The notes beneath the pieces are model-generated. The model had not been told where the DNA came from. It saw only the letters and a program-made list of their open reading frames with translations, and ran no database searches. Of a DNA stretch of 64,000 nt, positions 53,613 through 62,818 are shown one piece after another (position 1 is the first letter of the stretch; every line of letters starts with the position of its first letter). The DNA is from Dokdonia sp. Dokd-P16 (GTDB lineage: Bacteria > Bacteroidota > Bacteroidia > Flavobacteriales > Flavobacteriaceae): positions 3,099,001 to 3,163,000 of the forward strand of contig NZ_CP029151.1 of NCBI RefSeq assembly GCF_003095655.1, read 5' to 3'. A program made the position numbers and the translations under genes.

Positions 53613-55220
53613 ATGCAGCATCACAACGCAATACAAGAACTTACGGCTGCTATTATAGCTCGCAACGGTAAACCCGTAAACGAGCTTGTAGTACGAGCAA
53701 CCATTGAGTCGCTAGGGATACGCGATATAGATGTGCTTCCCTCCTATGGTCTTGAAAATATCGCACAGCTTGCCGCTCATATTTTTAAGGAACTAGATGC
53801 ACCTATGTATTTGCGATCCAAAAATAAAAGCGAACTCCAAGCAGAGAGTAAGCATGAAAAGCGTGTGCTTTATTCTAGCTATGCCTCTGTGCAGCTTTCT
53901 CATTTTGTAAAAGATTATGCTACGGGCATGTTCCACCTGCTACCTGTGTTTTTACAAGTGGCAGCCATTATACTTTGTGGCTTCTCATTATGGGCTTTTG
54001 TAGGCTTTAATGAGTTACAAGCCACCGCAGTCGTGCTAGGTGTTATTATCGGACTTGTTGCAACAGGTGGTTTTGTACAAGCCATAGGGAAACAGGTTTC
54101 CTTTTACTGGTATCATGATGATTTTATCATGACTAGACAGGCTATTGTAAACTTGCTTAGTACGGCTATAAAAACACTTTTTGGCACGTTTGTGTTTATA
54201 GGTGTTACTAATTTTTTCTTGCACTTATATCCTTATCAATTTGTGCTCATCACCTTTGTGTATGCCTTTTTAATAGGAGTCCTTTTACTAGTTCTCGCGC
54301 CTTTATATACCATCAAGCAGCGCTGGATGATCTCTATTGCCATAGGCGTAGGAACGTTACTAGCACTAGGTTTACATTATTATACAAGCATACACGTATA
54401 TCTCGTACACTGGATTGGGATCAGTGTTGCTATTATAATAAGTGCCATTCACTTACACTTTTTCTTAAAGCGCATTATTGCTACAAAGCAAAAGGTTACA
54501 AATGCTCCGCCAGTAATGATGCTCTCTGCCTATCGCAACTTTAGCTACTTTTTTTATGGGACATTTATTTACATGTTCATATTTACAGATCGTATTATAG
54601 CCTGGTCCTCTAGTGTAGGTCGCAATCTACCGTATATCATCTATTATGAGAAGGATTATGAGATAGGTATGGATCTTGCCATAGTAGTCTTCTTTTTACT
54701 CGCAGGAGTGCTAGAATATAGTATTGCCTCTTTTAGTAGATGGTTAGATATAGGGCAGCGCAGTCTTACATATAAAGACCGCATAGCCTTTGGCTCACAC
54801 ATGATCACGCTTTATACAAGACATCTCGCAATACTGGGCGTTACAACTCTTTTAATAGCAGGATTACTCTATGCGATTGTTACACAGCCCTGGGGATATC
54901 AAGCGGCATTTAATGAGGCTATTACTGCACTAAGCATACGAGTGCTTATTATAGGTGGTTTTGGCTATCTGTTTCTTACTATTGGTATGCTTAATGTATT
55001 ATACCTGTATACCCTTAACAGACATAAAAAACCAGTAGTTTACATTACAATTGCCTTTTTTATTAACCTCATTGTAGGCCTTTTGGCCAGTAGATTATTA
55101 AGTTATGAGTATGCATCGCTGGGCATGCTTGCGGGAGCTATTGTATTTATGATCTATACCACTCGCGAGGTAGTACAGTTTTTTAAACAACTAGGATATC
55201 ACTATTATGCGGCTTATTAA
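53613..55220 (+). CDS. pelG: PelG-like polytopic membrane protein
   Basis: 535 residues starting at the base after pelF. About twelve hydrophobic helices, and the C-terminal IYTTREVVQFFKQLGYHYYAAY resembles the PelG end. P. aeruginosa PelG is 456 residues; the present protein has an extra ~80-residue soluble N-terminus (GKPVNELVVRATIESLGIRDIDVLPSYGLENIAQLAAHIFKEL). PelG is a MOP-type inner-membrane subunit paired with PelF for polymer export. It overlaps the next gene by 14 bases. Confidence 0.85.
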   Translation: MQHHNAIQELTAAIIARNGKPVNELVVRATIESLGIRDIDVLPSYGLENIAQLAAHIFKELDAPMYLRSKNKSELQAESKHEKRVLYSSYASVQLSHFVKDYATGMFHLLPVFLQVAAIILCGFSLWAFVGFNELQATAVVLGVIIGLVATGGFVQAIGKQVSFYWYHDDFIMTRQAIVNLLSTAIKTLFGTFVFIGVTNFFLHLYPYQFVLITFVYAFLIGVLLLVLAPLYTIKQRWMISIAIGVGTLLALGLHYYTSIHVYLVHWIGISVAIIISAIHLHFFLKRIIATKQKVTNAPPVMMLSAYRNFSYFFYGTFIYMFIFTDRIIAWSSSVGRNLPYIIYYEKDYEIGMDLAIVVFFLLAGVLEYSIASFSRWLDIGQRSLTYKDRIAFGSHMITLYTRHLAILGVTTLLIAGLLYAIVTQPWGYQAAFNEAITALSIRVLIIGGFGYLFLTIGMLNVLYLYTLNRHKKPVVYITIAFFINLIVGLLASRLLSYEYASLGMLAGAIVFMIYTTREVVQFFKQLGYHYYAAY

Positions 55221-56016
55221 TTCTATCATTGTTATTATCGTTCTGGCTATGACACAGCAAGCGCTCACGCAGCAATCTTATGAGAAAATTCTCTTTTGTT
55301 ATGGAGATTTATATCCAGAAAAAACAACTGGATATGACCTCGTGGTGCTAGAACCCATACATTTCTCTGCTCAAGATGTCACAGTATTTAAAAATAATAA
55401 CAAGAAAGTTCTCGCATATATTAGTCTAGGAGAGGTTAACGAAGCAGCTCGTCACTATGAAGCGCTTAAAGGATTTACCCTAGGAAAAAATGATATTTGG
55501 AACAGCCATGTACTTGATATTGCTAACCAAGAAACGCGTGCTGCACTTCATACACTCATCGCGGCACATATAGAAGGTAAGGGCTTTGACGGTATTTTTA
55601 TAGATAATATTGACAACTATACCCAGTGGGGACCTACACCAAAAAAATTGGCTGCTCTCGTGGAGTTTTTATCTGAGGTAAAGTTACGCTTTCGCGAAAG
55701 CGTGATACTACAAAATGCAGGATTACTCATTATGCAAGACACCGCGCCTTACATAGATGCAGTAGCTGTAGAATCTGTAGCAACCGATTATAATTTTAGC
55801 ACAAACCACTACCGATTGAGAGCTAAAAAAGATTTTAAATCAAGGCTTGACAATGTGCTAACCGTTAAAAAACAGTATCAAAAACCAATTCTTTTAATAG
55901 AATATGCAAATTCAAAAAAGTTAACAAAGGAAGTTACAAAACGACTCGCTGGTTGTAAACTTCCCTTTGTAGTGGCACAAATAGATTTACAAACCGTCCC
56001 AAAAAGTTATGAGTAA
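55207..56016 (+). CDS. PelA-hydrolase-like (GH114/TM1410-type) secreted protein
   Basis: 269 residues with a signal peptide (cleavage near Ala-Leu-Thr-Gln). Domain blocks: KILFCYGDLYPEKTTGYDLVVLEP, KKVLAYISLGEVNE, ... VLDIANQETRAALHTLIAAHIEGKGFDGIFIDNIDNYTQW, and AVAVESVATDYNF. The acidic DGIFIDNID site matches TM1410-like hydrolases. It is a second hydrolase of the same general fold as the one at 50,969, inside the pel block. It contains palindrome copy 14 in frame (LRFRESV). It overlaps pelG by 14 and the next gene by 8 bases. Confidence 0.87.
   Translation: MRLINSIIVIIVLAMTQQALTQQSYEKILFCYGDLYPEKTTGYDLVVLEPIHFSAQDVTVFKNNNKKVLAYISLGEVNEAARHYEALKGFTLGKNDIWNSHVLDIANQETRAALHTLIAAHIEGKGFDGIFIDNIDNYTQWGPTPKKLAALVEFLSEVKLRFRESVILQNAGLLIMQDTAPYIDAVAVESVATDYNFSTNHYRLRAKKDFKSRLDNVLTVKKQYQKPILLIEYANSKKLTKEVTKRLAGCKLPFVVAQIDLQTVPKSYE
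55686..55703. repeat. TTTCGCGAAA palindrome copy 14, inside the PelA-like hydrolase gene
   Basis: A perfect 18-bp palindrome, read in frame as RFRES. Confidence 0.95.
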
Positions 56017-58033
56017 CTTATTGATAATGCGTGATTTATTCTTTACACCATCTATGGTGTACGGACCGTTGCGTATTATTTTACTTGTAATTTTTATATT
56101 TCTAGTAAACAAACTAGTTTCTAAAAAAAGCTCAAACCAGTCTGGGCTCAATTATTTTATACCGCGTTACGTTGCTTTTGTAAGTGTTATTGTGCTTCTA
56201 AGCCTTGCTCTCACAACAATTAACGCTTATGATGCGTTCACAACACTCGCCATATTATTAGTTTGTGTTGTTATTATATTCTTAAATCTCAATGGCAAGA
56301 GTGCGATATCTAAACAGCTCATTAAAATAAGACGACGCACCATATTATACACGATACGTAACCTAGAGCAAGGTAAAGACCTCATAAGTACGATTAACTT
56401 TAAGAAAACCCAACAAGAAAATGACACCGATGATCTAGAGGTACGAAAAACAGATTACTTGTGGCAGATGGGTATTGTGGTAGTAATCGCGGTGCTTACG
56501 TATCTGTCTAGGTATTACTTCTTCAATTTTGACACATTTGCCCTCTCCGACTTATGGTATGAAGATTTTGCCAAAATCAAAAATCTTACTAACCAGCAGT
56601 GGTTCAACTCAGAAGGTGTACTCATGGGAGAATATGCTTTGATACAGCTATACGGCAGTTTTACAAGCATAAGTGATGTGATTGCTCTGCAAACGTTTGG
56701 ATTGCTAGAGAATGCAGTATTAGGCGTTGTCATTTATTGGACAATCTCACAGTGTACAAATACTAATTATGTACCAGGATTAGTAGCTGCTTTTGTGTTT
56801 ATGTTTTTTTATGGATTCTTACCGCTCAATATTAATTTAATGACGCAGCATAAGCCTACATTCTTAGCGCTTTCACTAGCGTTACCGGTGTTTGTTTATT
56901 TGTGTAAGCCTAAAACATTACGTAAAACACCGTCTTCCTACTTTTTATGGATGCTGTGCTTTTTTTGTGGTATTGCCTTTATAGACTTCTTTACCACAAT
57001 CTGGGTATTGCCTGTGTTCTTTATAGCTGCACTTATAACCGTTACAAGTGATAAAAGAAAATACTACCTACGTGCACTTGTAGCATATGTGCTCGCACTC
57101 TTACTATTTACCACAGTGTACTGGATATCATTTAATTTTGATCTAGATGCAATGGCGCTTTTCATAAAGGCAAATACGTACTCGCTTAAAGCATATACAT
57201 ATGTCCCACAATTAATAGTATCTCTTAGTGAACTACTGGGATATTATCAAGTGATAAGCGTATTACTGTTACTCATAGCTATTATAACAAATACATTTAT
57301 AAAGAGATCTTTAAAAAATATAATTGCCTTATTAGCAATGTTTTGTATCTTCTTTTGCTTACCATTACTTCAAATAGAAATTATAGATACAGATCTTCTA
57401 TATCAAGTGATAGCTGTTTGTATTCCACTGTTTATAGGAGTGAGTGTTTACCTTATAATCACGATTATTAATAGCATGCTACCACCTATTAAGACACCTA
57501 TTTATGGACGTATTATTGCTACTGTTATTCCGCTTATAATCGCTTATGCAGCGTTTCAGAAATCTACTTTACAAAATATTCCACCGCGCAATTTGACCAG
57601 TGAGTATATTATGGAGGCTTATGATGCGCTAGATGATGAGCTTCTTCCCTATTCATTTACCGTTGTAAATACAGGCATGGCTTTAGAGATGAGTAAAGAC
57701 CATCATTTCTTTATGACCTATGATGATTTTACCACTTCCTACGAGCAAGCAGATGCATTGTACGTAACAAATAGAAATAACAAGTCCTTCTTTAAAAAGT
57801 ATCCAGAAGCAACATTATCTAAAAGTATGTTTGTCTTTGTATATGAAGAAAAAGCACAGTTAAGCAAATCAGATAGGCTTAAAACAAACCAGCAACAGGA
57901 AGTAAGCGAAGTCATCACTAGACTCCAAGATAAAGGTAGAGTTGTGCGTGTTTTTGTAAAAAAACCATTACTCACAGTTTACGAGATTGTAAACGAACCA
58001 AAGGCTACCAAAATAAACGATTTGCTTTTTTAA
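56009..58033 (+). CDS. Polytopic membrane protein of the Pel-like cluster, family unknown
   Basis: 674 residues, about thirteen hydrophobic helices in two blocks. A basic loop with KKTQQENDTDDLEVRK follows the first helices. A possible extracytoplasmic loop is RYYFFNFDTFALSDLWYEDFAKIKNLTNQQWF. The C-terminal ~135 residues (SEYIMEAYDALDDELLPYSF... to the end) are soluble. The helices and the Asp-rich loop recall GT-C membrane glycosyltransferases, but no motif is certain. It occupies the place of PelD/PelE in other clusters; it has no GGDEF domain and no TPR region. Confidence 0.6.
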   Translation: MSNLLIMRDLFFTPSMVYGPLRIILLVIFIFLVNKLVSKKSSNQSGLNYFIPRYVAFVSVIVLLSLALTTINAYDAFTTLAILLVCVVIIFLNLNGKSAISKQLIKIRRRTILYTIRNLEQGKDLISTINFKKTQQENDTDDLEVRKTDYLWQMGIVVVIAVLTYLSRYYFFNFDTFALSDLWYEDFAKIKNLTNQQWFNSEGVLMGEYALIQLYGSFTSISDVIALQTFGLLENAVLGVVIYWTISQCTNTNYVPGLVAAFVFMFFYGFLPLNINLMTQHKPTFLALSLALPVFVYLCKPKTLRKTPSSYFLWMLCFFCGIAFIDFFTTIWVLPVFFIAALITVTSDKRKYYLRALVAYVLALLLFTTVYWISFNFDLDAMALFIKANTYSLKAYTYVPQLIVSLSELLGYYQVISVLLLLIAIITNTFIKRSLKNIIALLAMFCIFFCLPLLQIEIIDTDLLYQVIAVCIPLFIGVSVYLIITIINSMLPPIKTPIYGRIIATVIPLIIAYAAFQKSTLQNIPPRNLTSEYIMEAYDALDDELLPYSFTVVNTGMALEMSKDHHFFMTYDDFTTSYEQADALYVTNRNNKSFFKKYPEATLSKSMFVFVYEEKAQLSKSDRLKTNQQQEVSEVITRLQDKGRVVRVFVKKPLLTVYEIVNEPKATKINDLLF

Positions 58034-58035
58034 TT

Positions 58036-61000
58036 ATGCAACGCACACAACCACATATATCAGTCATAGCTATAGTATCTATCATACTTTTCGGTTTATT
58101 TTTGGGCTGTGAGAGAGATCTAGATGACATCAAAGAGCAGAATAGTCGTACCATTTATGACACGGAAAGCACGAGTCCTCTTGTAGCGTTTATAAGTGAT
58201 GCAAAAGACTATAAAAACCAGAGTTATCAATCTCATATACGTAAAGCAGCTACCTATGCAAAGCTTCCCTATGCACAGTTAGATAAAGAAGATTTTAATA
58301 ACGAGCTTCTCATTGATCCATCTACTCGGGTACTCGTAATCACAAACACAAAGGGATTTAACAATAAAGCTTTTGAACGTATTGTTTCTTTTGTCGCAAA
58401 TGGAGGTACTTTGTTTTTACCTACGATTACCACAAATAACGAATATGCCTTCCTGGCAGGACTTATTCCTACCACAAACTTTACAAGTGATCCTAAGGCA
58501 AGTGGATATTCCTTTCAAACAAACGTGCTACCTGGACTTCAAGGGACACGCTTTAATGATGATAACCAACACGGGGCATTACTACGAGAGAATTTTAGGG
58601 ATGACATCAAGATACTAGCTACTGCGGCTACTAATAGTGAGATTCCAATGGTTTTCCAAAGACCATTAGGTAAAGGAACTGTGATCGCGATAAATAGTAA
58701 TCAAGATGGTAAAAAAGAAGATAGAGGCTTATATTTTGCAGCTATACTTTCAGGTTTAGAGCATGTACCCTACCCTATTGCAAATGTGAGCACCATTTTT
58801 ATAGATGACTTTCCTGCGCCTACGTATGAGACCGTGCGATTACCTATTTCAACAGAATTTAATCTCTCTGAGACTGCATTTTATCATGATGTCTGGTGGC
58901 CAGACATGCAACGACTTGCTAAAGAAGAAAACCTTGTTTATACAGCGGTAGCTTGTTTTGACTACAGAAACTTAGATACGCCTCCCTTCTTATTTTCAGA
59001 GTGGGATAAATCTATGGTTAAGAAGGATGGAACACTGAAAGTTTCTGGTGATGTTGCCGTAAGTAATGTATTAAGAGCTGGAGACGAATTTGGACTTCAT
59101 GGTTATAATCATATCTCCCTGGTAGAAGATGAATGGGATAACCCAGATTTTATGGAAACAGCACTACTCGCTGTACAAAAAAAATGGAAAGCTAGTAACT
59201 TTGGAGCTTTGCCTAAAACCTATGTACCTCCATCTAACCGCATAGATAGTTTGGGTTTTGCAGCCTTACAAAGTGGTATGCCTTCTGTAATTTATAATAG
59301 TAGCTTGTACTTAGGCTCTTTTAAAGAAGGCGGTAATCGTGAGTTTGATACAGAGCCTTACAATGACCACTTTTTTAACTTTCCAAGAATTAGTAGTGGT
59401 TATGTGGTAGATGAGAATATACAGTTTGATTTACAATCGCACTACTTATATACAGGTATCTGGTCACACTTTATTCACCCAGATGATGTGTATCAAATCC
59501 CTAATCCAGTAAACATAAGCAGCCGCGGAAATTATGCGTATCGTAATTCTGAAGGATTAAGATGGAAAGCTACCTATAACGGTAAGCAAGGAATGTTTCC
59601 TGCTTTTAGTACTTTCTTAAAACGTATAAGAAAACAATACCCGATGATGCGTTCTTTAAAAGCGCAAGATGCCGCTAGTTACACTAAGGAGTGGCGTTAC
59701 ACAGAGTACACACATACTCAAGAGAATGCCGTGTATAAAGTTGGGTCTATAGAGGAAACAGATCAAGATGAGTTTTTCTGGTTTTCTTACAGTCGTGCAA
59801 ATAACAATGCAAGCTTTGAGGCCATATTAAAAAACGAGGGATACACGTTTACAAAAACACCTTTTCTAGAAGGAAATTTATATAACATCACTACCAGCAT
59901 GCCCTCCATACGTTCTGTATTGCCTCGTAAACAAGAGATGACTCCTTCTTTACAAATTATCTTAATAGAGAATTTGATGAAAGATTATGAAAAATATCTT
60001 AATAGAGTTCCCATTTTTAAAGACATAGATGAGGAGGTTGCTTATCTCATTTCTCAAGGTAATATTCAAGAAGCCATTACACTCTTGGAATCTAAAATTG
60101 CTAGTGCCTCTATAATTTCAAAGGAAGATTATATCACTTTATACCAATACTACGGATGGCAAGGTGCTCAAGAAGGTTTTTATGAGTTTTTAGAGCAGCA
60201 ATATGCAAAAGGACAACCTGGACAACTCATTGTTATTTCAAAAATAATAGGTGATGCAAATGATTATCCTAATGATGTGATAAAGAAAACCTGGATGCGC
60301 AGGCAGATTGTGGTGTATCCAAATGATAGCTTACTCAAAGCGAGATACGATAGTTACTTTTCTACACCGCAAGAAATTACAGAAAGTAATAATAGAGCTT
60401 TAGAAGAAGCCTTTCTAGCTGCATCAACTATCAAGGAAAAAACAGCGCTATTACCAGAGCTACTAGCTGCAGATTCTGCTATTGCTACGGTATTTATTAG
60501 TGATCTCGAGCCTTGTGTAGATATAGAAGTACAAAACATTGCCCATCTTATCGCACAAGCACTTGCAGATCAAGGCAACTATGCTAAAGCAATTGCATGG
60601 TCTGCATGTACAGATAAAATAGCTGCTAAGACGCAACAACAATGGCTTCTTAATACAGGAAATTATGAACGCTTAAAGAAGGAAGACTTTAAAGCTTATA
60701 TTTCTTACTTAATCGTAGAGCAACCTGCACTTATTCCTGTAGAACTCATAGATAGTAAACCATGCTCACTAGACTTAACTCCAGAAGAAATTGCGGTAGT
60801 AGCCTACGCCTTTGCAAATCAGAGCTCGTATAGAACTGCTTATAACTGGTCCACTTGTGATGATAATTTTAAAGTGAGTGAGCAATTGCAATGGCTTGCT
60901 GCGATGAAAGCTATAGAAGAGATGGAACTAGTTTTTACCTCCTACATTTCAAAAAATCCAGAAGATAATGCGCTTATTCTCAATATGGCAACTCGTTACA

Positions 61001-62082
61001 GTGAGTTAGGCGAGATCACAAAAGCATGGAAGCTAGCAAGCTCATTGCCAGACTATGAGATAGCAGCTGCGCTCAGAAAGCAGCTTAATGTTGATGTATT
61101 ATATATAACCCCAACACAACAACGAGACTTATTTGACAATTATAGTACGTTCTTTTATTCAGAAACGATAGATACATTAAATAAACAACTTAGAACCACC
61201 ACCAATGACTTTATAACTAGTAGCTCAAATGTGCTAGCAGACCGCCTAGAACCTACTTCTATTAGTAATCGCATAGGTTATGGTCATTATGATACCCGAG
61301 GAAATAAACATGTATTTGGTATTACTCAAAATAGACCTTTTGAACTACAACTCACGACACAACAACCCGCAAATACACCTATTAGTTTATTTGGCGCTTA
61401 TTACTCTTTAACTTCAAGGAGCAAGTATTTGAAGCCTACATATACAGGAGAGTTAGGTATAGAAGTAAGCGATACAGGAAGTCTTTTTTATCATGCAGAG
61501 GCGGGAATCTCTTACAGTAAAGATTCTTTATTTAGTAGTGTCCAACTGTCATTTCAACCAGCCATAACTGCTCCAGCTTATAATCTTGATATTTATAGAG
61601 CCCAGTTAAGTGTTTATGAAGAGTATAAAATTAATAAGAACTGGCAGCTCGTCGGGGCTTTGGAAGGCAACTATTATACCGACGGCGTAGTAGATGGGTT
61701 ACTTAACTCCTCGCTTAGATATCAATACTCATTTTCAAAAAAGAACATGCTCATCCCGTACATTGAAGGAGCAGGTATGCTAGGTACGGCAGATAATCGT
61801 TTGGGATTTCCGTACTGGACAATTAAGGAACGATTATACGGAGGTGCTGGCCTAGCATACAGCTATGGTTATACGCCACAAGGGCTTTCTGTGCGTATGG
61901 ATGCTGCACAGTTTTTTGACACTTTTTCAGATAGTTTCCAGCGATATAGAGCTAATGTTTCTGCTCCATTATACGGCTCGCTATTGATTAACTTTAATGC
62001 AGAATTCTACACTTTAGAGAATTTTTATAGCAATAATTTCACGCTAGGAATGACGTATTACTTTAAGAATAAGAAAAACTAA
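58036..62082 (+). CDS. Fused deacetylase (DUF2194)-TPR-outer-membrane barrel lipoprotein
   Basis: 1348 residues starting two bases after the previous stop. Lipobox LFLGC (Cys25). Residues ~45-530 look like DUF2194/PelA-type deacetylase: FIDDFP (Asp257, Asp258), HGYNH (His355, His359) and YVPPSNRID (~397-404), which line up with the metal-binding motifs of CE4/PelA enzymes. Residues ~670-1070 are helical repeats of TPR type, as in PelB. Residues ~1090-1348 are beta-strand-rich and end in GMTYYFKNKKN, consistent with an outer-membrane barrel. One protein could thus deacetylate the polymer, guide it and export it. Confidence 0.8.
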   Translation: MQRTQPHISVIAIVSIILFGLFLGCERDLDDIKEQNSRTIYDTESTSPLVAFISDAKDYKNQSYQSHIRKAATYAKLPYAQLDKEDFNNELLIDPSTRVLVITNTKGFNNKAFERIVSFVANGGTLFLPTITTNNEYAFLAGLIPTTNFTSDPKASGYSFQTNVLPGLQGTRFNDDNQHGALLRENFRDDIKILATAATNSEIPMVFQRPLGKGTVIAINSNQDGKKEDRGLYFAAILSGLEHVPYPIANVSTIFIDDFPAPTYETVRLPISTEFNLSETAFYHDVWWPDMQRLAKEENLVYTAVACFDYRNLDTPPFLFSEWDKSMVKKDGTLKVSGDVAVSNVLRAGDEFGLHGYNHISLVEDEWDNPDFMETALLAVQKKWKASNFGALPKTYVPPSNRIDSLGFAALQSGMPSVIYNSSLYLGSFKEGGNREFDTEPYNDHFFNFPRISSGYVVDENIQFDLQSHYLYTGIWSHFIHPDDVYQIPNPVNISSRGNYAYRNSEGLRWKATYNGKQGMFPAFSTFLKRIRKQYPMMRSLKAQDAASYTKEWRYTEYTHTQENAVYKVGSIEETDQDEFFWFSYSRANNNASFEAILKNEGYTFTKTPFLEGNLYNITTSMPSIRSVLPRKQEMTPSLQIILIENLMKDYEKYLNRVPIFKDIDEEVAYLISQGNIQEAITLLESKIASASIISKEDYITLYQYYGWQGAQEGFYEFLEQQYAKGQPGQLIVISKIIGDANDYPNDVIKKTWMRRQIVVYPNDSLLKARYDSYFSTPQEITESNNRALEEAFLAASTIKEKTALLPELLAADSAIATVFISDLEPCVDIEVQNIAHLIAQALADQGNYAKAIAWSACTDKIAAKTQQQWLLNTGNYERLKKEDFKAYISYLIVEQPALIPVELIDSKPCSLDLTPEEIAVVAYAFANQSSYRTAYNWSTCDDNFKVSEQLQWLAAMKAIEEMELVFTSYISKNPEDNALILNMATRYSELGEITKAWKLASSLPDYEIAAALRKQLNVDVLYITPTQQRDLFDNYSTFFYSETIDTLNKQLRTTTNDFITSSSNVLADRLEPTSISNRIGYGHYDTRGNKHVFGITQNRPFELQLTTQQPANTPISLFGAYYSLTSRSKYLKPTYTGELGIEVSDTGSLFYHAEAGISYSKDSLFSSVQLSFQPAITAPAYNLDIYRAQLSVYEEYKINKNWQLVGALEGNYYTDGVVDGLLNSSLRYQYSFSKKNMLIPYIEGAGMLGTADNRLGFPYWTIKERLYGGAGLAYSYGYTPQGLSVRMDAAQFFDTFSDSFQRYRANVSAPLYGSLLINFNAEFYTLENFYSNNFTLGMTYYFKNKKN

Positions 62083-62125
62083 GTAACTATAGAAAAGTGT
62101 AATCTCTTTGTAGACTTGAGATGTT

Positions 62126-62143
62126 ACGCTTTCGCGAAAGCGT
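62126..62143. repeat. TTTCGCGAAA palindrome copy 15, intergenic
   Basis: A perfect 18-bp palindrome between the Pel-like cluster and the convergent DUF4251 gene. Confidence 0.95.
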
Positions 62144-62153
62144 TATAAAAAAA

Positions 62154-62702
62154 TTATTCTGCATCTAAGTCCATAAATCCATCATAGCGAATGCTTGTGC
62201 GCTGCACACTATTTACAGAAATCTGTACTTTCTTGGTATTAAAAAATTCTATAAACACCTCATAGGTTTCAGCATCTTGAGATATAGAAAATGTCATCTC
62301 TGTGCGATCTGTTTTCTTGTCTTTAGTAATTTCAAAGAATTTAGGAATTCCAGCAAATTCTACACCATTTGATGAGTTGTAGCCACCGCCCATCCTGCGC
62401 TCGCCATAATACGGTAAATAAGCGCTCACGCTATCATTATGTATTTTGAGAAAGTTACCGTTACCCAGTAAATTGATGCGGCTACCGCTGTTACCAACCC
62501 CTAGCCCATTGTTTACTGCTAGTTGGTTGAGTACATTACTTGCCAGCGGGTATGCCCAGGTTGCTGTAATATCAATCTGGCGATTGTCTATTAATTCTTG
62601 TACACGGCTTGCTGTTGCGAGCTCCTGCTGCGTCATGGGTTGCTTAGTTTTACACGCGATTGCGAGTATAAGAAACGGTATGATGATGATGTATTTTTTC
62701 AT
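62154..62702 (-). CDS. DUF4251 lipoprotein
   Basis: 182 residues from the ATG at 62702; upstream codons to 62840 would overlap the divergent gene's promoter. Lipobox Ala-Ile-Ala-Cys in LILAIACKTKQP. The mature domain has FLKIHNDSVSAYLPYYGERRMGGGYNSSNGVEFAG and SVQRTSIRYDGFM, the pattern of DUF4251, a Bacteroidetes family of unknown function. It is convergent with the Pel-like cluster. Confidence 0.85.
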   Translation of the reverse strand: MKKYIIIIPFLILAIACKTKQPMTQQELATASRVQELIDNRQIDITATWAYPLASNVLNQLAVNNGLGVGNSGSRINLLGNGNFLKIHNDSVSAYLPYYGERRMGGGYNSSNGVEFAGIPKFFEITKDKKTDRTEMTFSISQDAETYEVFIEFFNTKKVQISVNSVQRTSIRYDGFMDLDAE

Positions 62703-62806
62703 AGGGTGCAATTTTATTAGATAGATAGCAAAAACTATTCCTTTGTGGGGTGTTAACAAGGTGTTAGATTTTACATAAAACGACCATCGCTCGTAAGGCA
62801 TTCTTG

Positions 62807-62814
62807 TACTTTTG
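62807..62814 (+). promoter_or_regulatory. -7 box (TACTTTTG) of the Bcr/CflA exporter
   Basis: It fits TAnnTTTG and lies five bases before the ATG at 62819, so the transcript should be leaderless or nearly so. Confidence 0.6.
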
Positions 62815-62818
62815 CCGA

